A DNA stretch of 64,000 nt from Rhodococcus sp. UNC23MFCrub1.1 (lineage in GTDB: Bacteria; Actinomycetota; Actinomycetes; Mycobacteriales; Mycobacteriaceae), in contig NZ_JMLQ01000011.1 in NCBI RefSeq assembly GCF_000686025.1, forward strand, positions 1-64,000. Reading direction: 5' to 3'. Of the stretch, positions 18,757 through 28,077 are shown one piece after another (within the stretch, counting starts at the first letter, position 1; every line of letters begins with the position of its first letter). Below the pieces are notes generated by a model. It did no database searches. It was not told where the DNA came from and saw only the letters and a list, made by a program, of their open reading frames with translations. The translations under genes were made by a program, and so were the position numbers.

Positions 18757-19692
18757 ATGAGCAGCTCACGCGCATCGAAGACGCCTGATCCGGTCCTGGC
18801 CGCGGGTGCGGTGCTGTGGCGTCCGGGCCCCGAGGGCGACGAGCCGATGGTGGCGCTGGTGCATCGACCGCGCTACGACGACTGGTCCCTTCCGAAGGGC
18901 AAGGTCGAGGCCGACGAGGTACCCGCTGTCGCCGCCGTCCGAGAAGTGTGGGAGGAGACCGGTTTCCGGTGCGTTCTCGGACACGGTCTCGGAACCACCA
19001 CCTACCCGCTCCCGCGCTCGAAGAAGATCAAGCAGGTGGACCACTGGGCCGCTCGAGTCGTGGACGGCGAGTTCGCCGTCAACGACGAGGTCGACGAACT
19101 GCGGTGGCTCACACCCGCCGACGCTCGTGATCTCGCGACCTACGAGGCGGACCGGGACGTCGTCGGCCGTTTCGCGCAGCACCCGGTTCCGACGAGTACG
19201 GCTGTGCTGGTGCGCCATGCGCGGGCGGGGAGCAAGGCTCGCTACAAGGGGGACGACGCCGAACGGCCTCTCGACAGCGTCGGGGTCCGCCAGGCGGCCG
19301 CACTGGTTCCTCTGATCCAGGCCTACGGCGGCACCGACGGATTCACCGCCGAGCGTGCTCGGTGCGTCCAGACCATCGCGCCGTGGGCCGAGTCCGTCGG
19401 AGTCGATCTGGCCCTGGAGCCCACGCTGACCGAGGAGGGGTACGCGCAGGATCCCGACAAGGGACGTCAGCGCGCACGCGAGATCATCGCCTCGACGTCC
19501 GGCGTCCCGGTGATCTGCAGTCAGGGCAAGGTGATTCCGAACCTGATGGAGTGGTGGGCCGAGAGCGACGGCGTCGAACTCTCCCGCACCCGATCACGCA
19601 AGGCCAGCGTCTGGGTGCTCAGCTTCGTCGGTGGTGTGCTGGTGGCAGCGGACTACACCGATTCGCCACTCCCGCGTAGTCGGCACGACTGA
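18757..19692 (+). CDS. mutT1: MutT1-like Nudix hydrolase fused to a histidine phosphatase domain
   Basis: A 311-aa two-domain nucleotide-sanitation enzyme. Residues about 10-140 are a Nudix domain whose box GX5EX7REVWEETGF starts at GKVEADE near residue 48. Residues about 150-305 are a histidine-phosphatase (phosphoglycerate-mutase-like) domain with the RHARAG motif. This fusion is typical of mycobacterial MutT1, which degrades 8-oxo-dGTP and diadenosine polyphosphates. It follows ppk by 9 nt with a GAGGTGGG ribosome site. A strong terminator lies downstream. Confidence 0.92.
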   Translation: MSSSRASKTPDPVLAAGAVLWRPGPEGDEPMVALVHRPRYDDWSLPKGKVEADEVPAVAAVREVWEETGFRCVLGHGLGTTTYPLPRSKKIKQVDHWAARVVDGEFAVNDEVDELRWLTPADARDLATYEADRDVVGRFAQHPVPTSTAVLVRHARAGSKARYKGDDAERPLDSVGVRQAAALVPLIQAYGGTDGFTAERARCVQTIAPWAESVGVDLALEPTLTEEGYAQDPDKGRQRAREIIASTSGVPVICSQGKVIPNLMEWWAESDGVELSRTRSRKASVWVLSFVGGVLVAADYTDSPLPRSRHD

Positions 19693-19717
19693 ACTGCCGG
19701 TACGGCCGACACGAACA

Positions 19718-19754
19718 CGAAGGAGCCCCGGACCGATGGTCCGGGGCTCCTTCG
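19718..19754. terminator. Bidirectional terminator between mutT1 and hupB
   Basis: A perfect 17-bp stem (19718-19734 with 19738-19754) closes a GAT loop between convergent genes. The ends of the stem are AAGG/CCTT-rich, giving a short T-run on either strand. Confidence 0.88.
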
Positions 19755-19769
19755 TGCCGAACGGGAACG

Positions 19770-20480
19770 TTACTTGCGTGCAGTACGTTTCGCCGGCGCC
19801 TTCTTGGCGGGCGCCTTCTTCGCGGGCGCGGCCTTCTTGGCCGGGGTGGTCTTCTTGGCTGCAGTCTTGGCCGGTGCCTTCGTCGCTGTGGTCTTCTTCG
19901 CGGCGGCCGTGGTGGTCTTCTTGGCTGCCGTCTTGGCGGGTGCCTTGGTGGCGGTGGTCTTCTTCGCCGCCGTCTTGGCCGGTGCCTTGGTGGCGGTGGT
20001 CTTCTTCGCCGCTGTCTTGGCCGGTGCCTTGGTGGCCGTGGTCTTCTTGGCCGCCGTCTTGGCGGGAGCCTTGGTCGCCGCCTTCGCGGGAGCCTTGGCC
20101 GCGGTCTTCTTCGCCGCTGCCGTCTTCTTCGCTGCCGCAGTCTTCTTCGCGGGGGCTGCGGAGGCGCCACGCTTCACGGCGGGGCCCGTGGCGGACAGCT
20201 TCTGGCCACCGGCGATGACGGCCTTGAACTGAGCACCGGGACGGAACGCGGGAACGGACGTCGGCTTGACCTTGACGGTCTCGCCGGTGCGCGGGTTACG
20301 AGCGACGCGGGCCGCACGGCGACGCTGCTCGAAGACACCGAAGCCGGTGATGGTGACCGACTCGCCGCGGTGCACGGCGCGCACGATGATGTCGACGATG
20401 TTCTCGACAGCGTCCGTGGCGCTCCGGCGATCCGCGCCTGTCTTCTCGGTCAGGGCGTCGATCAGTTCTGCCTTGTTCAT
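19770..20480 (-). CDS. hupB: HU-family nucleoid protein with long Lys/Ala-rich tail
   Basis: A DNA-binding nucleoid-associated protein of 236 aa. Residues 1-90 are a standard HU domain ([20 protein letters not shown], then [22 protein letters not shown] and [14 protein letters not shown]). Residues about 100-236 form a basic, repetitive PAKK/KTAAK tail like that of mycobacterial HupB/Hlp, resembling histone H1. The tail is built partly from three exact-length 14-residue repeats. The ATG at 20480 follows GGAGGA. In mycobacteria the tail binds DNA and is acetylated on lysines. Confidence 0.95.
   Translation of the reverse strand: MNKAELIDALTEKTGADRRSATDAVENIVDIIVRAVHRGESVTITGFGVFEQRRRAARVARNPRTGETVKVKPTSVPAFRPGAQFKAVIAGGQKLSATGPAVKRGASAAPAKKTAAAKKTAAAKKTAAKAPAKAATKAPAKTAAKKTTATKAPAKTAAKKTTATKAPAKTAAKKTTATKAPAKTAAKKTTTAAAKKTTATKAPAKTAAKKTTPAKKAAPAKKAPAKKAPAKRTARK
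19930..20055 (-). repeat. Three tandem 42-bp repeats in the hupB tail
   Basis: Near-identical 42-bp units at 19930-19971, 19972-20013 and 20014-20055 encode the 14-residue unit [15 protein letters not shown] diverged copy starts at 19864, separated by a 24-bp insert. Such in-frame arrays can expand or shrink by slipped replication, changing tail length. Confidence 0.85.
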
Positions 20481-20642
20481 CGGTGATTCCTCCGCATACT
20501 GATTGGCCCGTCGTCGGACCGACTGAGTACCACGGTAAACCGGAAATGCGCACGAGTCCACGAGCCACGCCAAAACAGTCTGTTCGGCTGTAATCGTCGC
20601 AGCCACAATGAGTGTCGCGGGAAGGACCTTTTCGGCCCGGAA

Positions 20643-21251
20643 TCACCGAGCCTGATCGGGCGCCGGAAGTGTCTTCGGCTTCCATTCCGGACGCGACTTC
20701 TCGAACTCGGAAATGGCCTCTACCTGGCGTAACGTCAGCGCGACGTCGTCCAGCCCCTCCAGCAGACGCCACCTCGTGTAGTCGTCAATATCGAAGCGCA
20801 CCACCAGTGTTCCGGCGCTGATCGTCTTCGTCTCGAGGTCGACGGTGAGTTCCGTCCCGGGGCGCTCGTCGAGCAATTTCCACAGCAGTTCCACATCCGA
20901 TTGCTCGACAACGGCGGCCAGCAGACCCGCCTTTCCGGCGTTTCCGCGGAAGATGTCGGCGAATCTGGACGCGATCACGGCCCGGAATCCGTAGTCCGAG
21001 AGTGCCCACACGGCGTGCTCCCGAGAGGACCCGGTGCCGAAATCGGGTCCGGCGACGAGAACCGAACCCTTGTCGAACGGCGGGGTGTTGAGGACGAAAC
21101 CGGGATCGGTGCGCCACCCCGCGAAGAGCCCGTCCTCGAAACCCGTTCGGGTCACGCGCTTGAGGTACACGGCGGGGATGATCTGGTCGGTGTCGACGTT
21201 GCTGCGGCGCAGCGGGACACCGATTCCGGTGTGCGTGGTGAACGATTCCAT
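20643..21251 (-). CDS. leuD: 3-Isopropylmalate dehydratase small subunit
   Basis: Forms with LeuC the isopropylmalate isomerase of leucine synthesis. The 202-aa protein has the swivel-domain hallmarks [16 protein letters not shown] near residue 18 and the substrate-binding [17 protein letters not shown] near residue 68. It lies 54 nt downstream of leuC on the same strand, so it is probably co-transcribed under the operator at 22756-22770. Confidence 0.96.
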   Translation of the reverse strand: MESFTTHTGIGVPLRRSNVDTDQIIPAVYLKRVTRTGFEDGLFAGWRTDPGFVLNTPPFDKGSVLVAGPDFGTGSSREHAVWALSDYGFRAVIASRFADIFRGNAGKAGLLAAVVEQSDVELLWKLLDERPGTELTVDLETKTISAGTLVVRFDIDDYTRWRLLEGLDDVALTLRQVEAISEFEKSRPEWKPKTLPAPDQAR

Positions 21252-21305
21252 GACGAGCTCCTGACGGGGCGTACGAGGGACGGGGCGGACGGATTGTCGG
21301 TCGAC

Positions 21306-22724
21306 TCAGCCGAGATCGGCGGGAGCCGACAACCGTCCACGCACCGCGGTGGCGGCGGCGACGGCCGGTGAGACGAGGTGCGTACGGCCGCCCTTGCCCT
21401 GGCGCCCTTCGAAGTTGCGGTTCGACGTCGAGGCCGATCGCTCACCCGGAGCGAGCTGATCGGGATTCATGCCGAGACACATCGAGCACCCCGCCTGGCG
21501 CCATTCCGCCCCTGCGGCAGTGAAGATCGCGCCCAGTCCCTCGTCCTCGGCCTGTGCGCGCACGCGCATCGAGCCGGGAACGACGAGCATCCGCACACCG
21601 TCGGCAACGGTACGGCCGTCCAAGATCTTCGCTGCCACACGGAGATCCTCGATCCGACCGTTGGTGCAGGACCCCAGAAAGACGGTGTCGACCGCGATGT
21701 CGCGCAACGGCGTGCCCGGCTCGAGACCCATGTAGGTGAGCGCCTTCTCGGCGGACTGACTCTCGCCCTCGTCGAGGATCTCGGCCGGATCGGGTACCGA
21801 CGCACTGAGGGGGGCGCCCTGACCGGGGTTGGTGCCCCAGGTGACGAACGGAGTCAGCGCCGACCCGTCGATCCGCACTTCCTTGTCGAAGACGGCACCG
21901 TCGTCGGTGACGAGCAAGGACCAGTCGGCGACGGCCTGCTCCCACAGCTCACCGGAGGGAGCGTGCGGCCGACCCTTGATGTACTCGAACGTGATCTCGT
22001 CGGGGGCGATCATGCCCGCGCGCGCGCCCGCCTCGATGGACATGTTGCAGATGGTCATCCGCGCTTCCATCGACATCTTCCGGATGGCCTCGCCGCGGTA
22101 CTCGATGACGTAGCCCTGCCCACCGCCCGTACCGATCTGTGCGATGACCGCCAGGATCAGGTCCTTGCTGCCGACGTCGTCACCGAGCTCGCCGTCCACC
22201 GTGACCGACATGGTCTTGAAGGGGCGCAACGACAGTGTCTGGGTCGCCAGCACGTGCTCGACCTCACTGGTGCCGATGCCCATCGCGAGGGCGCCGAACG
22301 CGCCGTGCGTCGAGGTGTGGCTGTCCCCGCACACGACAGTGGTTCCCGGCTGCGTCAGACCGAGCTGGGGCCCGATGATGTGCACGATGCCCTGCTCGAT
22401 GTCGCCCATCGAGTGCAGGCGGATGCCGAACTCCTCGCAGTTGCGCCGCAGGGTGTCCACCTGCGTCCGGGAGACGAGATCCGCGATCGGCTGGTCGATG
22501 TCGACCGTCGGGACGTTGTGGTCCTCCGTCGCGATCGTCAGATCGGGCCGTCGCACTGGCCGACCGGCCAGACGCAGTCCGTCGAACGCCTGCGGGCTGG
22601 TGACCTCGTGCACGAGGTGGAGATCGATGTAGACGAGATCCGGCTTGGTCGCGTCACCCTCACCACCGCCGCGAACGACGACGTGCTGATCCCAGACCTT
22701 CTCCGCCAGGGTCTTCGCTGCCAT
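21306..22724 (-). CDS. leuC: 3-Isopropylmalate dehydratase large subunit
   Basis: The [4Fe-4S] subunit of isopropylmalate isomerase (leucine pathway). The 472-aa aconitase-family protein has cluster-cysteine regions [14 protein letters not shown] near residue 346 and [21 protein letters not shown] near residue 408, with [20 protein letters not shown] near 130. The ATG at 22724 follows AAAGGTGGAG. A TAGCGT -10 box (22770-22775, minus strand) lies directly against a palindromic operator shared with the divergent IclR gene. Confidence 0.96.
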   Translation of the reverse strand: MAAKTLAEKVWDQHVVVRGGGEGDATKPDLVYIDLHLVHEVTSPQAFDGLRLAGRPVRRPDLTIATEDHNVPTVDIDQPIADLVSRTQVDTLRRNCEEFGIRLHSMGDIEQGIVHIIGPQLGLTQPGTTVVCGDSHTSTHGAFGALAMGIGTSEVEHVLATQTLSLRPFKTMSVTVDGELGDDVGSKDLILAVIAQIGTGGGQGYVIEYRGEAIRKMSMEARMTICNMSIEAGARAGMIAPDEITFEYIKGRPHAPSGELWEQAVADWSLLVTDDGAVFDKEVRIDGSALTPFVTWGTNPGQGAPLSASVPDPAEILDEGESQSAEKALTYMGLEPGTPLRDIAVDTVFLGSCTNGRIEDLRVAAKILDGRTVADGVRMLVVPGSMRVRAQAEDEGLGAIFTAAGAEWRQAGCSMCLGMNPDQLAPGERSASTSNRNFEGRQGKGGRTHLVSPAVAAATAVRGRLSAPADLG

Positions 22725-22755
22725 GACTCCACCTTTCGACCGACGACGATCACCA

Positions 22756-22770
22756 TCTCACGTTGTGAGA
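22756..22770. promoter_or_regulatory. Palindromic operator between leuC and the IclR gene
   Basis: TCTCA-CGTTG-TGAGA is a perfect palindrome around a 5-nt centre. It lies just downstream of the leuC -10 box (TAGCGT, 22770-22775) and just upstream of the IclR gene's -10 box (TAGTAT, 22774-22779). A protein bound here would cover both starts. The IclR protein itself is the likely ligand (autoregulation plus leuCD control). Two further copies of TCYCA-N5-TGRGA occur at 28052 and 35766. Confidence 0.72.
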
Positions 22771-22785
22771 CGCTAGTATCGCTAC

Positions 22786-23487
22786 ATGGGACAGCATAGC
22801 GGCATCGGCGTTCTGGACAAAGCAATGAGCGTTCTGCAGGCTGCGTCACTCGAACCGTGCAGCCTCGCCGACCTGTGTTCCGCCACCGGGCTCCCCCGCG
22901 CCACCGCGCATCGGCTCGCCATCGGACTCGAGACGCACCGCATGCTGAGCCGCGACGCCGACGGACTGTGGCGACCGGGGCCGGCGCTCGCCGAACTCGC
23001 GCACACCGCCGAGGACCCTCTTCTCGACGCCGCGGCCACGGTGCTGCCACGGCTGCGCGAGATCACCGGGGAGAGCGTGCAGGTCTACCGCATCGACGGC
23101 ACGGTGCGCGTGTGCGTGGCCTCCATGGAACCTCCCACCGGGTTGCGCGACACCGTGCTCGTCGGCGCCCGCCTCCCCCTCACCGCCGGCTCCGGCGCCA
23201 AGGTGCTGTTGGCATGGGCCGACCCCGCACTACAGCGCAGCGTCCTCCCCGACGCAGCCTTCGGTGAGCGAGTGCTAGCCGAGGTACGCAAGCGCGGCTG
23301 GGCGCAGAGCGCCGCCGAGCGCGAGCCCGGCGTCGCCAGCGTCGCCGCACCGATCCGCGGACGCGACGACCGCGTGGTCGCCGCGATCTCCGTGTCCGGC
23401 CCGATCGACCGCATGGGGCGCCGCCCCGGAGCGCGCTGGGCCGCCGACCTTCTCGCGGCCGCGGACGCCGTGCAGAAACGCCTCTGA
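22786..23487 (+). CDS. IclR-family regulator (LtbR-like)
   Basis: A 233-aa regulator with an N-terminal winged helix (SLADLCSATGLPRATAHRLAIGLETHRML, residues about 26-54) and a C-terminal IclR effector domain (VRVCVASMEPPTGLRDTVLVG, LPLTAGSGAKVLLAW, VAAISVSGPIDRM). It is divergent from leuCD, as is LtbR in corynebacteria, which represses leuB, leuCD and trp genes, and Rv2989 in M. tuberculosis. The ATG is 6 nt after TAGTAT with no ribosome site, so its mRNA is probably leaderless and its promoter overlaps the operator. Confidence 0.87.
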   Translation: MGQHSGIGVLDKAMSVLQAASLEPCSLADLCSATGLPRATAHRLAIGLETHRMLSRDADGLWRPGPALAELAHTAEDPLLDAAATVLPRLREITGESVQVYRIDGTVRVCVASMEPPTGLRDTVLVGARLPLTAGSGAKVLLAWADPALQRSVLPDAAFGERVLAEVRKRGWAQSAAEREPGVASVAAPIRGRDDRVVAAISVSGPIDRMGRRPGARWAADLLAAADAVQKRL

Positions 23488-23507
23488 GGCGGAGCGTCTC
23501 TGCCGGG

Positions 23508-24248
23508 CTACCGGAACTCGTGCACCGTCGGCTGCGGCGTGGACAGCCAGTTCCTCACGTTGCCCCGGTGCAGGCGCAGCACACCGCCCACCATGCCCAC
23601 CGCGGACTTGGCGAGGTACTTGCGGTTGCCCATCATCGCGATGGCCGTTGCTCGGCCGAAGTGGTTGATGAACGCGCGCTCGGTGACATAACTGCCGAAT
23701 CCTTCTGCTGCAGCACGGATGCAGAAGTCGACGTCCGCACCCCACCCCGTGGACCCGAAATTGCGTTCGTCGTATCCGCCGAGCGCAAGCCAGGTGTCCT
23801 TGGTGATGGTCATGGCGGTTCCGTCCACGGCGTAGCACTTGCGGTACCTGTCGACCGGAACGTAATCCTCGGCCGGCCCGGAGTACGTCGTCTTCATGTC
23901 TCGGTGGCCGTACGCGTCGTCGTAGACGGGCACGACGATGCCTGCATCGGTCGGCAGTTGCGGATCGGTCACCGCGTCGAGGAACCCGCGGGACAATCGC
24001 GTGTCGTTGTTCAGCGTCATCGCATGGGTGTGGCCGTCGCTGAAGGCGATGCGGAACCCGAGGTTCGATCCGCCGGCCCAGCCGAGATTGCGGCCGGGCG
24101 TGACGACGCGCTCGTCGGCGAGCGGGACGTAGTCACCGCGGTTGTCGATGATCACGAAGGTGGCGCTCTCGCGTCGCAGATCCTGGACCACAGCGTGGGT
24201 GTAGTCGATCTGGCCGTAGACGGGAACAGCGATGAGTAGTGAGGACAC
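23508..24248 (-). CDS. Glycosyltransferase family 2-like protein
   Basis: A 246-aa GT-A-fold protein. The N-terminal strand IAVPVYGQIDYTHAVVQDL, the NLGWAGGSNLGFRIAF motif near residue 55 and the metal-binding LNNDTRLSRGF (DXD-like NDT) near 79 resemble rhamnosyl/glycosyl transferases of the WbbL type. The acceptor motif region GGYDERNFGSTGWGADVDFCIRAAAEG lies near 155. It lacks a membrane segment and stands alone between the IclR gene and tRNA genes, so acceptor and polymer are unknown. The start is a GTG at 24248. Confidence 0.78.
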   Translation of the reverse strand: MSSLLIAVPVYGQIDYTHAVVQDLRRESATFVIIDNRGDYVPLADERVVTPGRNLGWAGGSNLGFRIAFSDGHTHAMTLNNDTRLSRGFLDAVTDPQLPTDAGIVVPVYDDAYGHRDMKTTYSGPAEDYVPVDRYRKCYAVDGTAMTITKDTWLALGGYDERNFGSTGWGADVDFCIRAAAEGFGSYVTERAFINHFGRATAIAMMGNRKYLAKSAVGMVGGVLRLHRGNVRNWLSTPQPTVHEFR

Positions 24249-24320
24249 CCAGTGAACCTACGACACACCGACACGGCCTCACCACCGGAGCGTGAGGGCA
24301 CAGCTTCCCCGGAAACGACT

Positions 24321-24349
24321 CGAGGACCACCGCATCGCGGTGGTCCTCG
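24321..24349 (-). terminator. Terminator downstream of tRNA-Glu
   Basis: A perfect 13-bp stem (24321-24333 with 24337-24349) and 3-nt loop starts 7 nt beyond the tRNA-Glu 3' end on the minus strand. The following bases (AGTCGTTTCC) are mildly T-rich. Confidence 0.75.
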
Positions 24350-24356
24350 ACTGTTG

Positions 24357-24429
24357 TAGCCCCGACGGGATTCGAACCCGCGCTACCGCCTTGAGAGGGC
24401 GGCGTCCTAGGCCGCTAGACGACGGGGCC
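24357..24429 (-). tRNA. tRNA-Glu (anticodon CTC)
   Basis: A 73-nt cloverleaf on the minus strand. The acceptor GGCCCCG pairs with CGGGGCT (one G-U). The anticodon loop is CCCTCTCAA and the T arm has GGTTCGAATCC. No 3' CCA is encoded. The Glu identity follows from CTC and similarity to actinobacterial tRNA-Glu. Confidence 0.95.
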
Positions 24430-24512
24430 AGGATCTTCATCTGTGAATCAGGTGGAGCAACCGGAAGAGCATAACCGGCCGAGAGCATCCGACGAAATCG
24501 GGTGTTTCTCTG

Positions 24513-24584
24513 CTGGGGTACCAGGACTCGAACCTAGAATGGCGGTACCAGAAACCGCTGTGTTGCCAATTACACCATACCCCA
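24513..24584 (-). tRNA. tRNA-Gln (anticodon CTG)
   Basis: A 72-nt cloverleaf on the minus strand with acceptor TGGGGTA/TACCCCA, anticodon loop TTTCTGGT and T arm AGGTTCGAGTCCT. The discriminator is G and the next encoded bases are CA. It lies upstream of tRNA-Glu, so both may be one transcript. In this lineage Gln-tRNA is made by transamidation of Glu-tRNA-Gln by GatCAB, whose genes are at 38486-42969. Confidence 0.95.
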
Positions 24585-24671
24585 ATGGCCTGGTCCGGCC
24601 GCGTTCTCCGGGCCGTTTCGAGCCGTGGAGAACACTACCAAACACCATCCCGCATTCACCAAATCAGCTGG

Positions 24672-25658
24672 TCAGCGGGCTGAGTCGGTCGACTGCGACC
24701 CGTCGGGCTCGCCGAAGGTGACCTCGATCTCCTCGAAACCCTTGCTTCGCTGCGCCTCCGCCTGTGCCGTGTACGCGTCTCGATCACCGTCGGTCAGTTC
24801 GACGTTGTCCGTGAACGGGGTGAGCAGAGCGCGCGGGTGCAACCTGTCGGTCCGCACGACGTTCACCTCGATGCACAGCACCAACACCAGCGAGGAGATG
24901 TAGAGGAACGCGAGCAGCCCGAGGACGATCGCGAACACACCGTTGGTGGTGTCCGCACCGCCGACGACGCGTTGGACGTACAGCCCACCGAAGGACTGCA
25001 GGGCCTGCCACAGCAGCGCGCCGATGACGGCTCCGGGAAGCACGTCGCGCACGCTCACCGCACGCGTGGTCCCGAGCCGGAACGCCACGACGAACGTGGC
25101 GGTGTTGAGCACGATCGCCGCGATCGTGACGAGCACCTGTGCGACCGTGCCGAAGAAGCCCGCCGCGTTGAAACCGTTCAGGACCGTGACGCCGATGACG
25201 GCCGTCCCGACGGTCAGCAGCAGGCCGAAGCCGCGCACCCGCGCCCGGACGGGATCGGGGCGATCGTTCTTCGGGACGGACCAGGCGACGTTCATCGCGT
25301 TCTGTGCGGCCACCGCCACACCCAGGCCGCCGTAGAGCGATCCCAGGACACCGATGACGATGGCCCCGGTCCCCCCGCTCAGCCCTTCCGGTTGGCCGAG
25401 TTGTTCACCGATCAAGGGGATCTGGCTCATGGCCGAATCGATGATCCGTTGCTGCAGTTCGGGATCACCGGCCAGGACGATGCCCAGGACGGTGGAGAAC
25501 AGCAGCAGCAACGGGAACAGCGAGATGAAACCGAAGTAGGCGATGAGCGCTGCCAGGTAGCCACCCTGGTCGTCGAAGAACTTGTAGAACACGGCCAACG
25601 GGAATCCCATGGCGGGATGCCGCTGCTGAAATCTGTCGATCCGATCGGTGAAGCTCAT
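24672..25658 (-). CDS. YihY/BrkB-family inner membrane protein
   Basis: A 328-aa protein with six predicted membrane helices, for example LIAYFGFISLFPLLLLFSTV near residue 40 and VFAIVLGLLAFLYISSLVLV near residue 245. The family signature GGYLAALIAYFGFISLFPLL and late LVLCIEVNVVRTD (the conserved E-hN segment) are present. The family (formerly misnamed RNase BN) has no settled function; envelope transport has been proposed. The cytoplasmic tail is charged. The ATG at 25658 is favoured over the adjacent GTG at 25661 by spacing to AAAGGG. Confidence 0.85.
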   Translation of the reverse strand: MSFTDRIDRFQQRHPAMGFPLAVFYKFFDDQGGYLAALIAYFGFISLFPLLLLFSTVLGIVLAGDPELQQRIIDSAMSQIPLIGEQLGQPEGLSGGTGAIVIGVLGSLYGGLGVAVAAQNAMNVAWSVPKNDRPDPVRARVRGFGLLLTVGTAVIGVTVLNGFNAAGFFGTVAQVLVTIAAIVLNTATFVVAFRLGTTRAVSVRDVLPGAVIGALLWQALQSFGGLYVQRVVGGADTTNGVFAIVLGLLAFLYISSLVLVLCIEVNVVRTDRLHPRALLTPFTDNVELTDGDRDAYTAQAEAQRSKGFEEIEVTFGEPDGSQSTDSAR

Positions 25659-25694
25659 CACCGCACCCTTTCGCCCGAACTGCCCCGAGTCACC

Positions 25695-27179
25695 TCAGAC
25701 GATCGACGCACGGGCCGACCGCAATCGGGCCAGCGTCAGCTCCCGGCCCAGCAGCACCATCGACTCGTACAGCGGTGGGCTGATGTGGGAACCGGTCACC
25801 GCCACGCGCACCGGCGCGAACGCCTTACGCGGCTTCAGCTCCATCTCGTCGATCAGCGCGACCTTGAGAGCCGACTCCAAGGCCTCCGCAGTCCACTCCG
25901 GTGCGCCCTCGACCGCGCTCACCGTCGCGTCCAGAACGGGTGCCGCGTCGGCGCCCAGATTCTTGGCTGCCGATGCCGGATCGACCGTGAACTCGTCGGC
26001 GGGGGCAAGCAGGAACTTCAGCAGTCCCCAGGCGTCGGACAGCACGACGATGCGCGTCTGCACCAGTTCCGCGGCCTCGGCGAACGCTGCGTCCGACACC
26101 CCGATCGGATGGCCGTGCGTCTCGAGATACGCCCGCAGGCGCGCGGCGAAGTCGGCCGGCTCGAGCAACCGGATGTGTTCGGCGTTGATGGCGTCGGCCT
26201 TCTTCTGATCGAAGCGGGCCGGATTCGAGTTGACCGTCGAGATGTCGAAGGCACCCACCATCTCGTCGAGCGAGAACACGTCCCGGTCCTCGGAGAATCC
26301 CCACCCGAGGAGAGCCAGGTAGTTCAGCAGACCTTCGGGGACGAACCCGCGCTCCCGGTGCAGGAAGAGATCGGCCTCGGGGTCGCGCTTCGACAACTTC
26401 TTGTTGCCCTGCCCCATCACGAACGGGAGGTGCCCGAACTGCGGAATGCGTTCTGCCACACCGATGCGCACGAGGGCTTCGTACAGCGCGATCTGACGCG
26501 GGGTCGAGGACAGCAGGTCCTCACCGCGCAGGACGTGCGTGATCTTCATCAGCGCGTCGTCCACGGGGTTCACCAACGTGTACAGCGGGACACCGTTGCC
26601 GCGCGTGAGCGCGAAGTCGGGGACCGTGCCGGCGCGGAACGTCGTCTCGCCGCGCACGAGGTCGTTCCACGACAGATCGTGATCGGGCATACGCAACCGG
26701 ACGACGGGCTTGCGTCCCTCGGCGCGGAAGGCCTCCCGCTGCTCGTCGGTCAGCGTGCGGTCGTGATTGTCGAAGCCCAACTTCGGATCCCGGCCGGCCG
26801 CGAGATGCCGCGCCTCCACCTCCTCCGGTGTGGAGAAGCTCTCGTACGCCTCCCCCGCGTCGACGAGCTGCTGCACCACGGCGAGGTGCTGATCGCGGCG
26901 CAACGACTGTCGGTACGGCTCGTACGGCCCACCGACCTCGGGACCCTCGTCCCAGTCGAGTCCGAGCCACCGCAGTGCGTCGAGCAGCGCCTGGTACGAC
27001 TCCTCGGAATCGCGTGCCGCGTCGGTGTCCTCGATGCGGAACACGAACGCGCCGCCGTGATGGCGGGCGAACGCCCAGTTGAACAGCGCCGTGCGCACCA
27101 GCCCGACGTGCGGGGTTCCGGTGGGCGACGGGCAGAACCGGACGCGGACGTCGGATGCGGGAACGCTCGCGGCGGTCAC
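25695..27179 (-). CDS. gltX: Glutamate--tRNA ligase
   Basis: Charges tRNA-Glu and, in organisms using GatCAB, also mischarges tRNA-Gln. The 494-aa class I synthetase has the HIGH-like motif in [21 protein letters not shown] at residues 15-35 and the KMSKS-like [18 protein letters not shown] near residue 257. The GTG at 27179 overlaps the stop of the upstream FAH-family gene by 4 bp (GTGA). The matching tRNA genes lie about 1.1 kb downstream. Confidence 0.95.
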   Translation of the reverse strand: MTAASVPASDVRVRFCPSPTGTPHVGLVRTALFNWAFARHHGGAFVFRIEDTDAARDSEESYQALLDALRWLGLDWDEGPEVGGPYEPYRQSLRRDQHLAVVQQLVDAGEAYESFSTPEEVEARHLAAGRDPKLGFDNHDRTLTDEQREAFRAEGRKPVVRLRMPDHDLSWNDLVRGETTFRAGTVPDFALTRGNGVPLYTLVNPVDDALMKITHVLRGEDLLSSTPRQIALYEALVRIGVAERIPQFGHLPFVMGQGNKKLSKRDPEADLFLHRERGFVPEGLLNYLALLGWGFSEDRDVFSLDEMVGAFDISTVNSNPARFDQKKADAINAEHIRLLEPADFAARLRAYLETHGHPIGVSDAAFAEAAELVQTRIVVLSDAWGLLKFLLAPADEFTVDPASAAKNLGADAAPVLDATVSAVEGAPEWTAEALESALKVALIDEMELKPRKAFAPVRVAVTGSHISPPLYESMVLLGRELTLARLRSARASIV

Positions 27180-27946
27180 TTGTCCACCACCGGATTGGTC
27201 AGCGTGCCGATGCCCTCGATCTCGACGGACACACTCTCGCCCGCCACGATCGGCCCCACGCCTTCCGGGGTGCCGGTCAGGATGACGTCACCGGGAAGCA
27301 GCGTCATCACCGACGAGATCCACTCGATGATCTTCGGCACGTCGTGCAGCAGGAGCGACGTGCGGCTGTTCTGCTTCACCGCGCCGTCCACCGTGGTGGT
27401 CAGAGCGAGATCCGAGGCGTCGAGCGAGGTCTCGATCCACGGGCCGAGTGGGCAGAAGGTGTCGTAACCCTTGGCGCGGGTCCACTGACCGTCGTGGCGC
27501 TGGTTGTCGCGGGCCGTGACGTCGTTCGCAACGGTGTAGCCGAGCACCACGTCGAGAGCGCGTGCTGCCGGGACGTCCTTGCACGGACGTCCGATGACCA
27601 CCGCGAGCTCACCTTCGAAGTGGACCTCGGACGACGTCGGCGGACGCACGATGTTCGCACCGGGTCCGACGATGGACGTGTTGGGCTTGATGAAGATGAC
27701 CGGGTCCTCGGGTGCGTCCGAGCCCATCTCCGCGGCGTGCGCTGCGTAGTTCTTGCCGATGCAGATCACCTTGCTGGCCAGAATGGGCGCCAGCAGGCGG
27801 ACATCGGCCAGGGACCAGCTCCGGCCGGTGAAGGTGGGTGTGCCGAAGGGATGTTCCGCGATCTCTCGCGCCGTCCTCTCGTCTCCGTCGCCTTCGATGG
27901 CGACGAATGCAACACCGTCGGGACTCGCTACTCGACCAAGACGCAT
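27176..27946 (-). CDS. Fumarylacetoacetate hydrolase (FAH) family protein
   Basis: A 256-aa FAH-fold protein. The active-site pattern is [13 protein letters not shown] near residue 64, the metal ligands E...E in [15 protein letters not shown] near 105, [10 protein letters not shown] near 139 and the late [10 protein letters not shown]. Members hydrolyse or decarboxylate beta-diketo or oxaloacetate-type acids, including oxaloacetate and acylpyruvates; the exact substrate is not predictable. It is coupled to gltX by a 4-bp overlap, an order also found in mycobacteria (Rv2993c-Rv2992c). Confidence 0.88.
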   Translation of the reverse strand: MRLGRVASPDGVAFVAIEGDGDERTAREIAEHPFGTPTFTGRSWSLADVRLLAPILASKVICIGKNYAAHAAEMGSDAPEDPVIFIKPNTSIVGPGANIVRPPTSSEVHFEGELAVVIGRPCKDVPAARALDVVLGYTVANDVTARDNQRHDGQWTRAKGYDTFCPLGPWIETSLDASDLALTTTVDGAVKQNSRTSLLLHDVPKIIEWISSVMTLLPGDVILTGTPEGVGPIVAGESVSVEIEGIGTLTNPVVDK

Positions 27947-28051
27947 GGCGGAAGTCTATCGAGCGGCGTCGAGCGGACAGCGGCGGGCGACGAACGACGA
28001 TCACGTACGGGGTAGCATCGGCGACCGGGAGTTCAACAGGCGAGAATGTTG

Positions 28052-28066
28052 TCCCACATAATGAGA
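28052..28066. promoter_or_regulatory. TCYCA-N5-TGRGA palindrome in an MFS gene promoter
   Basis: TCCCA-CATAA-TGAGA fits the same pattern as the leuC operator at 22756. Its centre contains CATAAT (28057-28062), a good -10 candidate for the transporter gene starting at 28078, with TTCAAC (28032-28037) as a possible -35 at 19 nt. Binding of a regulator here would block transcription of the transporter. Confidence 0.6.
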
Positions 28067-28077
28067 ACGGAGCCGGT

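Noticed and set aside
24837..27467. Open frame of 876 codons on the plus strand opposite the YihY and gltX genes
   Set aside because: High GC removes stop codons from the antisense frame; the Arg/His/Glu/Asp-rich translation has no domain pattern, while both sense genes have clear motifs.
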